From the NCBI RefSeq assembly GCF_900129465.1, contig NZ_FSRA01000001.1, forward strand, positions 186,001 to 250,000: a stretch of DNA of 64,000 bases. The letters are read 5' to 3'. The position numbers and the translations under genes were made by a program. Positions 16,356 to 26,236 of this stretch are shown here, piece after piece. Source of the stretch: Chitinophaga niabensis. Its GTDB lineage: Bacteria; Bacteroidota; Bacteroidia; Chitinophagales; Chitinophagaceae. How positions within the stretch are numbered: the first letter of the stretch is position 1; each line of letters begins with the position of its first letter. The notes beneath the pieces are model-generated. The model made no database searches. It had not been told where the DNA came from and saw only the letters and a list, made by a program, of their open reading frames with translations.

Positions 16356-16910
16356 ATGTCAGATACAAAAGACAAAATTGTAGAGATGGCAGACCATTTG
16401 GTAAGGACCAAAGGGTTTAATGCCTTCAGTTACAAGGACATTGCGGACCCTATGGAGATAAAGAATGCGGCCATTCATTATCATTTCCCTGCCAAGTCTG
16501 ACCTGGGGATCGGAGTGATTGAAGCTGAGATAAAGAAATTCAGGGAAAATGTGGAAAAATGGAGGAAATTACCGGAGGACAGGCAGCTGGCAAAACTGGT
16601 GGACGTTTTCCACCGTTATGGAACCAATGGTTTCATTTGCTTAATGGGCTCACTCGCAACTGATTTTGAAACCTTTACAGATCCTATGAAAGCCAAGGTG
16701 CAGGAAATGGGAACAGATATTGTGAACTGGCTCAGTGCCTGCCTTGAGAATGGAAGGGCCGGCGGCCGTTTTCATTTTGAAGGAGAGGCGTATGACAGGG
16801 CGCTGCTGCTGATCACTAATTTACAATCATCATTGATATTATCGAGAGTATTGGGGCCATCCGTATTCAACCGGGTAAGCAACAGGATATTAAAAGATTT
16901 AAAGCCATGA
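16356..16910 (+). CDS. TetR/AcrR-family transcriptional regulator
   Basis: The 184-residue protein has an N-terminal TetR helix-turn-helix (DKIVEMADHLVRTKGFNAFSYKDIADPMEIKNAAIHYHFPAKSDL split over residues 5-50) and an all-helical ligand domain. It overlaps the next ketosynthase gene by 4 bp (ATGA), so the two are translationally coupled. A perfect palindrome within its own promoter points to autorepression. The coupled ketosynthase hints at an acyl-CoA or lipid ligand, which is inference. Confidence 0.9.
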   Translation: MSDTKDKIVEMADHLVRTKGFNAFSYKDIADPMEIKNAAIHYHFPAKSDLGIGVIEAEIKKFRENVEKWRKLPEDRQLAKLVDVFHRYGTNGFICLMGSLATDFETFTDPMKAKVQEMGTDIVNWLSACLENGRAGGRFHFEGEAYDRALLLITNLQSSLILSRVLGPSVFNRVSNRILKDLKP

Positions 16911-18157
16911 AAACTATGAAAAGAGTTGTTGTAACAGGCCTTGGAGCCGTAACCCCGCTTGGTAATGATGTGAGCTCCTTCTGGGAGTCTTTAACAGCCG
17001 GTAAAAGCGGTGCGGCCACTATTACCCGTTTTGATGCTTCCCGTTTCAGAACACGTTTTGCGTGTGAGCTGAAGGGCTTCAATGCGGCGGATTTTATTGA
17101 TAAAAGCGAACTGCGTAAAACAGATCCATTCACACAATATGCCCTCGTAGCTTCTGACCAGGCCATCAAAGATGCAGGCCTGGATTTTTCCGGTATGGAC
17201 CCTTTTGCTACCGGTGTGATCTGGGGCTCAGGACAAGGTGGTATGCAAACATTTGAAGAGCAGGTAACGGAATATGTAGAAGGTGGTTTCAACCCGCGGT
17301 TTTCTCCTTATTTCGTTCCCAAGCTGATCACCAATATGGCATCCGGCATGATCTCCATGCAGCATGGATTGATGGGCATCAATTACACTACCGTTTCTGC
17401 ATGCGCCACTTCTAATACCGCCATTATGGATGCATTCAATTATATCCGTCTGGGTAAAGCGAAAGTGATCATCACAGGAGGTTCCGAAGCGCCAATAACG
17501 CCTGCTTCAGTAGGAGGGTTCTGTGCCATGAAAGCAATGTCTGTGAGGAATGATGATCCCGCTGCGGCTTCCCGGCCTTTTGATGTGAACAGGGATGGAT
17601 TTATAATGGGCGAAGGAGCTGGTGCTTTGGTACTCGAGGAATACGAACATGCCAAAGCACGTGGTGCAAAAATATATGCAGAGGTTGCAGGCGCGGCCAT
17701 GACGGCAGATGCTTACCATATGACCGCTACACATCCTGAAGGACTGGGTGCTTTGCAGGCGATGAAGTTTGCTTTGGAAGATGGCGGCCTGAATGCAGAA
17801 GAGGTGAACTACCTCAATGCACATGCTACTTCTACGCCTGTTGGCGATCTGAGTGAGATTGCAGCCATCCGTAAAATGTTTGGCGACACAGCAGGTCATT
17901 TGCATATCAGTGCCACCAAATCCATGACAGGGCATTTGCTGGGAGCGGCGGGAGCCATAGAAGCGATTGCGAGTGTGATGAGTATTGTTAAAAGTGTGAT
18001 CCCGCCTACGATCAATACAACGGAATTAGACCCTGCTATTCCTGCGGAGTTACAGATCGTGTTAGGTTCGGCTGTGGAAAAGGAAGTGAAGGTAGCGATG
18101 AGTAATACCTTTGGGTTTGGGGGACATAATGGTATTGTGGTATTTAAGAAGATTTAA
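16907..18157 (+). CDS. Beta-ketoacyl-ACP synthase II-type (FabF-like) enzyme
   Basis: The 416-residue ketosynthase has a complete Cys-His-His catalytic triad: Cys166 in TTVSACATSN, His306 in LNAHATSTPVGD and His343 in SMTGHLLGAAGA. It extends acyl-ACP chains by decarboxylative condensation with malonyl-ACP. It lacks an adjacent acp or fabG, and its control by a TetR regulator suggests a specialised rather than the housekeeping FabF. ATG at 16907 overlaps the tetR stop; ATG at 16916 is an alternative start that gives the usual MKRVVVTGLGAVTPLG N-terminus. Confidence 0.92.
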   Translation: MKTMKRVVVTGLGAVTPLGNDVSSFWESLTAGKSGAATITRFDASRFRTRFACELKGFNAADFIDKSELRKTDPFTQYALVASDQAIKDAGLDFSGMDPFATGVIWGSGQGGMQTFEEQVTEYVEGGFNPRFSPYFVPKLITNMASGMISMQHGLMGINYTTVSACATSNTAIMDAFNYIRLGKAKVIITGGSEAPITPASVGGFCAMKAMSVRNDDPAAASRPFDVNRDGFIMGEGAGALVLEEYEHAKARGAKIYAEVAGAAMTADAYHMTATHPEGLGALQAMKFALEDGGLNAEEVNYLNAHATSTPVGDLSEIAAIRKMFGDTAGHLHISATKSMTGHLLGAAGAIEAIASVMSIVKSVIPPTINTTELDPAIPAELQIVLGSAVEKEVKVAMSNTFGFGGHNGIVVFKKI

Positions 18158-18180
18158 AGAACATTAACACGCGCCCATAA

Positions 18181-18216
18181 AAAAGCCCCGATGAATAACC
18201 GGGGCTTTTAATTTTT
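18181..18216. terminator. Bidirectional terminator
   Basis: A 10-bp perfect stem (18181-18190 with 18200-18209) and 9-nt loop are followed by TAATTTTTT. It ends the ketosynthase operon and can also end the small minus-strand gene at 18219. Confidence 0.8.
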
Positions 18217-18218
18217 TA

Positions 18219-18380
18219 TCAGCTGCCTCTGGCACCGCCTGTTTTAATAGGCTTCTTTGAAATATTTGTTTGTTTGCCCGGCTTCAAAAAGGAAGAGTTG
18301 TTCACCCCCGGCGTATTGTTCTTGCCCTGCTTATTATCCCTTTTGCCGCCTTTCTTGTTACTGTTATTTAATAATGACAT
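18219..18380 (-). CDS. Small basic hypothetical protein (53 residues)
   Basis: An ATG-initiated frame encodes 53 residues beginning MSLLNNSNKKGGKRDNK and ending TGGARGS. It is strongly basic, rich in Lys, Asn and Gly, and likely disordered. Nothing overlaps it, a TATATTTG -7 element lies at 18410-18403 on the same strand, and a shared terminator lies immediately downstream. These signals support a real gene. Its role is unknown; the composition would fit nucleic-acid binding, but that is speculation. Confidence 0.55.
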   Translation of the reverse strand: MSLLNNSNKKGGKRDNKQGKNNTPGVNNSSFLKPGKQTNISKKPIKTGGARGS

Positions 18381-18448
18381 AGCTTTTAGAATTGGTGCAA
18401 AACAAATATAGCAAAATTTTGCAGTGATATTCTGCTATCTTTATTTGC

Positions 18449-19363
18449 ATGAATACCAGGTATTTATTTTCCCTGCTGCTCTGTTCCACGCTGGCAGCCA
18501 ATGCCCAGACCCTCACCAACCCGGTGCTGGATAAAGATTTTCCCGATCCCACGGTGATCCGCGTCAATGGAAAATACTATGCTTATGCCACGCAGGGCCG
18601 TGGTCACATACAAGTGTCCGTTTCTGAGGATCTGCAGCACTGGAGCGATCCGGGGGATGCGCTCCCGGTAAAGCCCGTTTGGGCAGATAAACATTTCTGG
18701 GCGCCGCATGTACTCTATGATCCCTCCATTCAGAAATATGTATTATTCTATTCCGGGGAATCTACGGATACTACAACCGGCAAATGTCTTGGTGTGGCTT
18801 ATGCCACGCAGCCGGAAGGGCCATTTACAGATAAAGGCTCTCCCCTGATCTGTGGAGAGGGCTTTGAGCATATAGATCCCATGGCTTTTATAGACCCGCA
18901 AACGGGCAAAAAGCTGCTGTACTGGGGCTCTGGTTTTAAACCGATCAGGGTGCAGGAAATGAAGGACGATTGGTCTGACTTTAAACAGGGGTCCAAACCG
19001 GTGCCCGTTGTTTGGCCGGGCAGGGAAAAGAATTATACGCGGCTGATAGAAGGCGCCTGGCTGGATTATCATGCAGGGAAATATTATCTCTATTATTCCG
19101 GCGATAATTGTTGCGGGAAGGATGCGAACTATGCCGTGCTGGTATCAAGAGCGGATCATGCGGAAGGGCCTTTTGAAAGTCATGGGGTGATACTTGAAAA
19201 GGATAGTGTTTGGCTGGCGCCGGGGCATAATTCTGTTTTTAAAGATGCCCAGGGGAATGATCATATCGCGTATCATGCTATTCACCGGCAGAAGGGGGGA
19301 GGGAGAGTATTTTGTATCAGTTCCCTGGTATATAGTAATGGATGGCCGGTGGTGAAGCCATAA
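18449..19363 (+). CDS. GH43-family glycoside hydrolase (secreted)
   Basis: The 304-residue protein has a signal peptide (cleavage near ANAQTL) and a five-bladed propeller of GH43 type. The catalytic base Asp is in DFPDPTVIRVNGKYYAY, the pKa-modulating Asp in FEHIDPMAFID, and the general acid Glu in LIEGAWLDYHAGKYYL. The family cleaves alpha-L-arabinofuranosides, beta-xylosides or arabinans. It lies 24 bp upstream of the ECF sigma gene and is the only catabolic enzyme of the SusC/D locus, which suggests an arabinose- or xylose-containing glycan as target. Confidence 0.9.
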   Translation: MNTRYLFSLLLCSTLAANAQTLTNPVLDKDFPDPTVIRVNGKYYAYATQGRGHIQVSVSEDLQHWSDPGDALPVKPVWADKHFWAPHVLYDPSIQKYVLFYSGESTDTTTGKCLGVAYATQPEGPFTDKGSPLICGEGFEHIDPMAFIDPQTGKKLLYWGSGFKPIRVQEMKDDWSDFKQGSKPVPVVWPGREKNYTRLIEGAWLDYHAGKYYLYYSGDNCCGKDANYAVLVSRADHAEGPFESHGVILEKDSVWLAPGHNSVFKDAQGNDHIAYHAIHRQKGGGRVFCISSLVYSNGWPVVKP

Positions 19364-19387
19364 AAGTAATTGCTTAACTTGTGTATC

Positions 19388-19924
19388 ATGAGGGAGTCTG
19401 TTTTCCGGATGAATACGTTGGCAGCGGAAGCGCTGTTCAGGGAATATTATACCCGCCTCTGCCACTTTGCTTATCAATTCACAGGCGATAAAGAAGCGGC
19501 CAAAGACATTGCGCAGGAAGCATTTGTTAATTACCTGGCGCAACAGGAGCGTGTTTCCGACCATCCTGTGGCCATTAAAAATTTCCTCTATTCTTCTATC
19601 CGCAATGCCTGCCTGAATGCACAACGCCATGAAAAAGTGGTGAAGAAGTTCGCGGAGCAAAAAGCCGCAGAGCCTGCTGTGGATGCCAGCGTTGTACAAG
19701 CTATAATTAAGTCTGAAGTATCAGGCGCTATTCACCAGGCGCTGCAATCCCTTCCGGAAGAATGCCAGCGCATTATCAGGATGGGATATATTGATGGTTT
19801 GAAGAATAAAAAGATCGCGGAATTACTGGATATCAGTATCAATACCGTTAAAACCCAGAAAAAAAGAGGTTTGCAGCTGCTCCGGCTGCGCCTGCCGCCT
19901 GAATTGTATACTTTTTTCCTGTAG
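19388..19924 (+). CDS. ECF RNA polymerase sigma factor (PUL type)
   Basis: The 178-residue protein has sigma region 2 (LFREYYTRLCHFAYQFTGDKEAAKDIAQEAFV) and region 4 (LPEECQRIIRMGYIDGLKNKKIAELLDISINTVKTQKKRG). It precedes a FecR anti-sigma gene and a SusC/D pair, the usual order for glycan-sensing trans-envelope circuits. A second ATG at 19409 would give 171 residues. A TTG at 19370 is disfavoured since it overlaps the end region of the GH43 gene without a family match. Confidence 0.93.
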   Translation: MRESVFRMNTLAAEALFREYYTRLCHFAYQFTGDKEAAKDIAQEAFVNYLAQQERVSDHPVAIKNFLYSSIRNACLNAQRHEKVVKKFAEQKAAEPAVDASVVQAIIKSEVSGAIHQALQSLPEECQRIIRMGYIDGLKNKKIAELLDISINTVKTQKKRGLQLLRLRLPPELYTFFL

Positions 19925-19982
19925 GGGATATTTATTTTCCATCCTTTTCACCCGTTTTCCTCCCTTGCGTTTCTTTACTTAC

Positions 19983-21122
19983 ATGGAACCCGCAGAACTG
20001 ATCATTAAATACTTTAAAGGAGAACTCAGCACTGTTGAAAAGCAGGAGCTGGAAGCATGGCTGGCTGCGGATGAACAGAACAGGGCGCTCCTGGAACGTT
20101 TTCGTGATCAGCGGCAACTGGCGGATGACATGGCATTCTTTGATGGAATAGATGTAACGGCAGACTGGGAAGCAGTAGCTGTTCGTGCAGGATATGATAC
20201 CAGCGCACAACCCAAACGCCGCAGGATGGTTCTTTGGAGTGCGGTAGCTGCCAGTATCTTACTGGCCACCGGCCTGCTCACTTTTAAAAAGGAAACGCCG
20301 CCTGCACCATTGGTAGCAGCAAAAGTGAACGATATACAACCGGGCAGCAATAAAGCGGTATTGCAACTCGCAAACGGGCAGACAGTTACACTGGGCCGGG
20401 CTGATACCTCGCTGGATGCAGACGGTGCAAAGATCAGGCAACAACAGGGTGCATTGGTATACAAAGGAAAAGAAGAGGCCGCAGCAGCCGTACAATATAA
20501 TACGCTCAGCACTCCCCGCGGCGGACAGTTTCAACTGGTACTGGCAGATGGCACGGCGGTATGGTTGAATGCCTCCTCCTCCATCCGCTTCCCTACACGG
20601 TTTGAAGGTAAAGAGAGGATTGTGGAGTTAACGGGAGAAGGATACTTTGAAGTAGCAAAAGATCAACACAAACCATTCCGGGTAAAAGTGAATGGGGTGG
20701 AAATAGCCGTATTGGGCACGCACTTTAACGTGATGGCTTACCAGGGCGTTACCAAAACAACACTGGCAGAAGGGTCCGTAAAGATACAACTGGCAGATAA
20801 CCGTTCATGGTTGCTGAAGCCAGGCCAGCAGGGTACCGTAAAGGAAAACCAGGAAGTGAATATTGCAGCCACCGATGTGGAAAAAGCATTGGCCTGGAAG
20901 AATGGCTTGTTCTATTTTAAGGACGATGAAATAAAGGATATCGTAGCACAGCTTGCACGCTGGTATGATGTAGACATACAGCTCAAGGGCACGATACCGG
21001 CAAAACAGATCAGTGGTAACATCCGCCGCCAGGCCACTTTATTGCAGGTGCTGGAAATGCTGAACTATGTAAGCGGGGCTAAATACACCCTCGATCAGAA
21101 AAAGGTAACCGTTAGTTTTTAA
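19983..21122 (+). CDS. FecR-family anti-sigma factor
   Basis: The 379-residue protein has a cytoplasmic N-terminal anti-sigma region (EPAELIIKYFKGELS, residues 2-16), one membrane segment near residues 84-100 (LWSAVAASILLATGLL), a periplasmic FecR domain (TPRGGQFQLVLADGTAVWLNASS) and a C-terminal DUF4974/STN-like domain (FYFKDDEIKDIVAQLARWYDVDI). It holds the partner sigma factor until the SusC-like transporter signals substrate. The ATG at 19983 gives the normal N-terminus. Confidence 0.93.
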   Translation: MEPAELIIKYFKGELSTVEKQELEAWLAADEQNRALLERFRDQRQLADDMAFFDGIDVTADWEAVAVRAGYDTSAQPKRRRMVLWSAVAASILLATGLLTFKKETPPAPLVAAKVNDIQPGSNKAVLQLANGQTVTLGRADTSLDADGAKIRQQQGALVYKGKEEAAAAVQYNTLSTPRGGQFQLVLADGTAVWLNASSSIRFPTRFEGKERIVELTGEGYFEVAKDQHKPFRVKVNGVEIAVLGTHFNVMAYQGVTKTTLAEGSVKIQLADNRSWLLKPGQQGTVKENQEVNIAATDVEKALAWKNGLFYFKDDEIKDIVAQLARWYDVDIQLKGTIPAKQISGNIRRQATLLQVLEMLNYVSGAKYTLDQKKVTVSF

Positions 21123-21169
21123 CAGATCAACCAATATTTACTCATTCGCTTTTAATCAAAAGTAATCAG

Positions 21170-24100
21170 ATGATGAAAAAAATGACTTTCGCAAAGCGGG
21201 CGGGGATGCTACGTGTATTACTCCTGCTCCTCATCTGCATGCGTGTATCTGCCACGGCATATACACAGCAGCAGATCTCCTTATCTATGCGCAATGCTTC
21301 ACTGGAACAGGTGTTTGCCGCCATCAAGCAGCAGACCGGTTATTATTTCCTGTACAGCAACGACATTGTGAAGAAGGTAGGCAAAGTAAATGTAGATGTA
21401 AAGGATGCCAGCATCGATAAGGTATTGAAAATTTGCCTGGCCGGCCAGCCGCTGACGTACAAGATCATTGATCAAACTATCACCATCAAAGAAAATGCAC
21501 CGGAACCACCGGTATTGAAAACGAAATCTGTAGCAGCAGATACGGTGATCACGGGAAAGGTAACGGACCAGCAGAATAATCCGCTGCCGGGTGTAAGTGT
21601 TGCTGCAGAAGGTACTTCGCAGGGTACGGTTACTAACGCGGAAGGGAACTTTTCTTTTCGTTTACCATCCGGTGCCCGCGCAATTGTTTTCTCTTTTATG
21701 GGGTTTACACCACAAAGAGTGGAAATAGGCAGTAATACAACACTGGATATTAAACTCGCAGAAAACGCCAAGTCCCTGAACGAAGTAGTGGTAACAGCAC
21801 TGGGTATTAAAAGGGAAACAAAAGCATTGGGATATTCTGTAACCGAATTAAAAGGCTCGGAGCTTTCACAAGGTAAAGAAGTGAATGTGGCGAATGCCCT
21901 CTCCGGTAAAGTAGCCGGTATACAGGTGAGCCGGGCTGCTTCCGGCGCAGGCGGTTCTTCCAAGATCGTGATCCGTGGTAATAACTCTTTGCAGGGGAAC
22001 AGCCAGCCATTATATGTGATTGACGGGGTACCTCTGGATAACCAGAACATCAAACCGGCCAGCAGTACTGGTGGTATTGATTATGGTGATGGTATCTCCA
22101 ACATCAACCCTGAGGATATTGAAACCATTTCCGTACTGAAAGGGCCCAACGCTGCCGCTTTATATGGCCAGCGGGGAAGTAATGGCGTTGTGCTGATCAC
22201 TACTAAAACAGGCCGTTCCGGTAAAGGATTAGGTGTGCGTTTCGGTTCTGACCTTTCAGTAGGCTCTGCTTTGGTAACTCCTGATTTCCAGGATGTATAT
22301 GGCCAGGGCCTGAATGGTGATTTTACACACTTCAGGGTAACGGATGGCAGGATCGTTACGATGGCAGATGCCAAGGCACAGGGTTTACAGGGCATGCCTA
22401 AAATGAGTGCCGGCCGGGACAGGATCACGCGGAGTAGCTGGGGCGCTAAAATGGAAGGGCAGGAGTATGAAGACCAATGGGGGAATATCCTGAAGATGAC
22501 TCCACAACCCAATACCTACAAAGATTTCTTCAACACAGAAAAACAACTGATCAATAACCTGAGTGTGGATGGTGGTACGGATAAAGTGAATTACCGTTTC
22601 TCTTATTCCAACACACATGTGAACGGATATGTGCCTACCAATACACTGGACAGGAATACTTTCAATCTCCGCACACAGGCAAACATCACGCCTAAGCTGC
22701 AACTGGATGCGAAAGTGAATTACATCTTCCAGAAAGGGCAGAACAGGCCTACTTTATCTGACGCCTCGGATAACCCGGCTTATCTCTTTATCAGCCAGCC
22801 CAGGAGCATGCCGTTGAGTACACTCGCTGCATATACCTGGACGGCACAGGATATTGCCAGGCAGTTTGGTTACAGCGGCGTGGCAGTTGGCCAGGAGAAA
22901 ACATATGCTACCAACAGCTCTACTGCCAACCCCTACTGGACGATCAATAATACCCGCAATACTGACCGCAGGGACCGTATCATAGGCATGCTACGTTTGT
23001 CTTACGATTTCACTAAATGGCTGAAACTTTCTGCACGCGGCGGTACGGATTATTATACGGACCAGCGTTTGCGTTACAGGACCATCGGTACCTATCAAAG
23101 CCAGAACAGGAATGGTGATATGGAAGAACAGGTGATGCGGGTGCGGGAAGATAATTTCGATGTATTGCTGAGCAGTAATTTTAACCTGGGTAAAGACATC
23201 ACATTCGGTTTGAATGCAGGCGCCAGTCACCAGCAACGTTTCATGCGTTTAACGGGTAATACCGGCAGGGAATTCATTGTGCCGAAATTGTATGTGATCA
23301 ACAACACCCTCACTAACAGTTACCTGTTCGATTTGCAGGAATCAGAGATCAACTCTGTATATGCCTCCGGCCAGTTCGGTTTCCGCAACTACTGGTTTGT
23401 TGATCTCTCTGCGCGTAACGACTGGTCTTCCACCTTATCCCCTAAGAACAATTCTTTCTTCTATCCTTCCGTGAGCACCAGTTTGATACTTACAGATGCA
23501 CTGGATATCCAGAGCGATGTACTGAGCTTCCTGAAAGTAAGAGGTTCCTGGGCACAGGCGGGCAGTTCCGGTAATCCTTATCAGCTGACCGGTTCTTACA
23601 GCCTGGACCAGTTTACACATGGTGGTCAGCCAATGGCTTCTTTCTCTTCCACCATCCCTGATCCTAATCTGAAGAATGAATTAACCACGTCTGTAGAATT
23701 TGGTGCGGATGTACGTTTGCTGGATAATCGCCTGGGACTAAGTTTCACTTATTATAACGCTTCCACCAAAAACCAGATCCTGGATGTGCCTTTACCGCCT
23801 TCCGCAAAATTCGAGTTCCGCCGTATCAATGCCGGAGAGATCCGCAATAAAGGAATCGAATTAACACTGAGCGGTACACCCCTGAAACTGGATAACGGTT
23901 TTACATGGGAAAGCTCCTTTAACCTGGCCCGTAACAGGAATATGGTGGTATCCCTTACAGAAGGTGTGGAAACCTTCCTGTTGGGGGCAGACAGAGGGGT
24001 GAATGTATTAGCGCAACCGGGTAAACCTTTCGGTGTACTGGTGAGCAATGGTTTTGCCTGGCTGAAAGATGAACAGGGCCGTCGTTTGATCGATCCTGCC

Positions 24101-24721
24101 ACCGGGTTGCCTTTACGTACCTCCGGCAGGGTGCAGGTGGAATTGGGAAATGTAATGCCGGACTGGACGGGTGGTTTCTTTAACAGCTTCCGTTATAAAG
24201 GATTTCAGTTAACCGGGCTGATAGACATCAGGCAGGGCGGTATGTTGTATTCCCAAAGCAACCGGGAAGAACTCATTTTTGGTACAACAAAGAAAACATT
24301 AGCAGGCAGAGATGGTACTTATGTGGCTTCCGGTGTGGTAGCTGCAAAAGGTACGAACGGAGAATGGACCGGCACCGGGCAGGCTAATACCAAACAGGTG
24401 AAAGCGCAGGATTACTGGAACGTGGTAGCGAACGATAAAGAAAGCGTAGTATCTGAAGAAATGATGAACGATGCAAGTTATGTGTCTATGCGCGAGATCA
24501 GTTTAGGTTACCAGCTGCCCTCATCGCTGCTGGCGGGTAAGTTCATCAAAAGAGCTGCTATTGGTTTATACGGCAGGAACCTTTTCTACTTCCAGCGTAA
24601 AACAGATGGTTTCTCTCCGGAGGCAGCAGCTTTTAATGTGAACAATTCATCGCTGGGGCTGGAATCCACTTCATTGCCTATGATGCGCAATTTTGGTGTT
24701 AATCTGAACATTGAGTTTTAA
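21170..24721 (+). CDS. SusC/RagA-family TonB-linked outer-membrane transporter
   Basis: The 1183-residue protein has a signal peptide, an STN domain (about 40-115; ISLSMRNASLEQVFAAIKQQTGYYF), a carboxypeptidase-like domain (about 125-205; VTDQQNNPLPGVSVAAEGT), a plug (NEVVVTALGIKRETKALGY, ISVLKGPNAAALYGQRGSNGVVLITTK), and a long beta barrel ending in VNLNIEF. The STN domain is the signalling module that contacts FecR. With the adjacent SusD it imports an oligosaccharide released at the surface. Confidence 0.96.
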   Translation: MMKKMTFAKRAGMLRVLLLLLICMRVSATAYTQQQISLSMRNASLEQVFAAIKQQTGYYFLYSNDIVKKVGKVNVDVKDASIDKVLKICLAGQPLTYKIIDQTITIKENAPEPPVLKTKSVAADTVITGKVTDQQNNPLPGVSVAAEGTSQGTVTNAEGNFSFRLPSGARAIVFSFMGFTPQRVEIGSNTTLDIKLAENAKSLNEVVVTALGIKRETKALGYSVTELKGSELSQGKEVNVANALSGKVAGIQVSRAASGAGGSSKIVIRGNNSLQGNSQPLYVIDGVPLDNQNIKPASSTGGIDYGDGISNINPEDIETISVLKGPNAAALYGQRGSNGVVLITTKTGRSGKGLGVRFGSDLSVGSALVTPDFQDVYGQGLNGDFTHFRVTDGRIVTMADAKAQGLQGMPKMSAGRDRITRSSWGAKMEGQEYEDQWGNILKMTPQPNTYKDFFNTEKQLINNLSVDGGTDKVNYRFSYSNTHVNGYVPTNTLDRNTFNLRTQANITPKLQLDAKVNYIFQKGQNRPTLSDASDNPAYLFISQPRSMPLSTLAAYTWTAQDIARQFGYSGVAVGQEKTYATNSSTANPYWTINNTRNTDRRDRIIGMLRLSYDFTKWLKLSARGGTDYYTDQRLRYRTIGTYQSQNRNGDMEEQVMRVREDNFDVLLSSNFNLGKDITFGLNAGASHQQRFMRLTGNTGREFIVPKLYVINNTLTNSYLFDLQESEINSVYASGQFGFRNYWFVDLSARNDWSSTLSPKNNSFFYPSVSTSLILTDALDIQSDVLSFLKVRGSWAQAGSSGNPYQLTGSYSLDQFTHGGQPMASFSSTIPDPNLKNELTTSVEFGADVRLLDNRLGLSFTYYNASTKNQILDVPLPPSAKFEFRRINAGEIRNKGIELTLSGTPLKLDNGFTWESSFNLARNRNMVVSLTEGVETFLLGADRGVNVLAQPGKPFGVLVSNGFAWLKDEQGRRLIDPATGLPLRTSGRVQVELGNVMPDWTGGFFNSFRYKGFQLTGLIDIRQGGMLYSQSNREELIFGTTKKTLAGRDGTYVASGVVAAKGTNGEWTGTGQANTKQVKAQDYWNVVANDKESVVSEEMMNDASYVSMREISLGYQLPSSLLAGKFIKRAAIGLYGRNLFYFQRKTDGFSPEAAAFNVNNSSLGLESTSLPMMRNFGVNLNIEF

Positions 24722-24732
24722 AAACAAAGACA

Positions 24733-26232
24733 ATGAAATATCCTACATATATCACGGGCTTGCTGCTGATACTGCTGGTAAGCTGTACCAAAGATTTCGA
24801 GGAAATGAACGTGCCACCTACTTCCGTTACGGATATAGATGCAGGCCTGTTATTATCCAAAGTGCAGAAAGATGCTGCATTTGTGGAAGGGAACGAACGC
24901 GCCAATATTGAATTCGGTTCCTGGATCCAACATTGGGCAGGAGGGCAGGTAGCACCGGTTTCCCGTTATATTCAACAGCCTACAGACGGCGTATGGTCTG
25001 CACACTATACTTTATTACGTAACCTTGGGCAGATCAGGAACCAGTCTTTGAAAGGGAAAGAAGATGATCCCACCGGCAGAACAAAACTGGCCATTGCACG
25101 CATTATGGAGATCTCTGTATGGCAAAGGCTCACAGACCTCTTCGGGGATATTCCCTTTTCCGCTACCACAGAAGATGCAGGGGATGTGAACAACAAGCCA
25201 ACATACGACAGTCAGAAGGATGTGTATACCAAACTGATCGCAGACCTGGATGCTGCTATTGCTAAACTGAATGCAACAGACCTTTCTTATGGGAATGCTG
25301 ATTTCTATTACAAAGGAAGCGTGGATAAATGGAAACGTTTCGGTAATTCCCTGAAGCTGCGTTTAGGTTTACGCATCCGTTATGCGGATGCTGCCCTGGC
25401 AGAGAAAACAGTAAGGGAGGCCATGGCACAACCTTTACTGGCCAGTAATGCAGATAATGCTGCGGTACCTACATTCAATAATGCACAGACCACCAATGCA
25501 CATCCTGTACTGCAGCAATTCATTGGTGGCAGTTCTGACCTTCGTTACCTTGCTGCTGCCCTGGTCAATACCCTTAAAGCGAAAAAGGACCCACGCCTGC
25601 CATTGATCGCAGAGCCTTCTGTGACTTCAAAAGCTGCGGGCACACCGGATTATTTCGGAATGGGCGTTGCATTAACGGATGCACAATTGCTGGGATTGAT
25701 CAAAGACAACTTTTCCACTGCGGCCATGAGTACTTATTTCAACCGCACCCTGGCCACACCTATTCCCTGTTATGTATTCACCTATGCAGATGTTAGTTTC
25801 TTTAAAGCAGAAGCGGCATTGGCGGGATGGGGTGCTACCGTGGCAGATGCCGAAACGTTTTACCAGGATGGTATCAAAGCAGCAATGGCCATGTTGCCCT
25901 ATAACATTACTACGGTACCGCCGGCTTATGTAACTGCGGAGTTCTCCTTTGCAGGACTTACGGAGCAGCAGAAGCTTGAAAAGATCATGACGCAGAAATG
26001 GATCATGTTGTTTGGCCGTGATTATGAAGCATTCTCAGAATGGAGAAGAACAGGGTATCCTGTGCTGACACCCGGTGCTAACCAGGGTTCTACCAATGGC
26101 ACCATTCCACGCAGGGCAGTGTATTCTTCTCTTGAAGGCCTGCTGAATTCCACGAATTACAAAACTGCTGTGGCTAACCTCACCGGAGGAGATAATTATA
26201 CATCCAGGGTGTGGTGGGATAAAAGACCATAA
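24733..26232 (+). CDS. SusD/RagB-family surface lipoprotein (SusD_2 type)
   Basis: The 499-residue lipoprotein has a lipobox Cys in LILLVSCTKDFEEMN (near residue 18), a TPR-rich helical core and C-terminal WIMLFGRDYEAFSEWRRTGYP, a signature of the SusD/RagB 2 branch. It binds glycan or peptide at the cell surface as a lid over the SusC channel 11 bp upstream. A strong terminator at 26237-26271 closes the operon. Confidence 0.95.
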   Translation: MKYPTYITGLLLILLVSCTKDFEEMNVPPTSVTDIDAGLLLSKVQKDAAFVEGNERANIEFGSWIQHWAGGQVAPVSRYIQQPTDGVWSAHYTLLRNLGQIRNQSLKGKEDDPTGRTKLAIARIMEISVWQRLTDLFGDIPFSATTEDAGDVNNKPTYDSQKDVYTKLIADLDAAIAKLNATDLSYGNADFYYKGSVDKWKRFGNSLKLRLGLRIRYADAALAEKTVREAMAQPLLASNADNAAVPTFNNAQTTNAHPVLQQFIGGSSDLRYLAAALVNTLKAKKDPRLPLIAEPSVTSKAAGTPDYFGMGVALTDAQLLGLIKDNFSTAAMSTYFNRTLATPIPCYVFTYADVSFFKAEAALAGWGATVADAETFYQDGIKAAMAMLPYNITTVPPAYVTAEFSFAGLTEQQKLEKIMTQKWIMLFGRDYEAFSEWRRTGYPVLTPGANQGSTNGTIPRRAVYSSLEGLLNSTNYKTAVANLTGGDNYTSRVWWDKRP

Positions 26233-26236
26233 AATA

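Noticed and set aside
21472..22053. 193-codon open frame on the minus strand
   Set aside because: It is antisense to the SusC-like gene and has no recognisable features.
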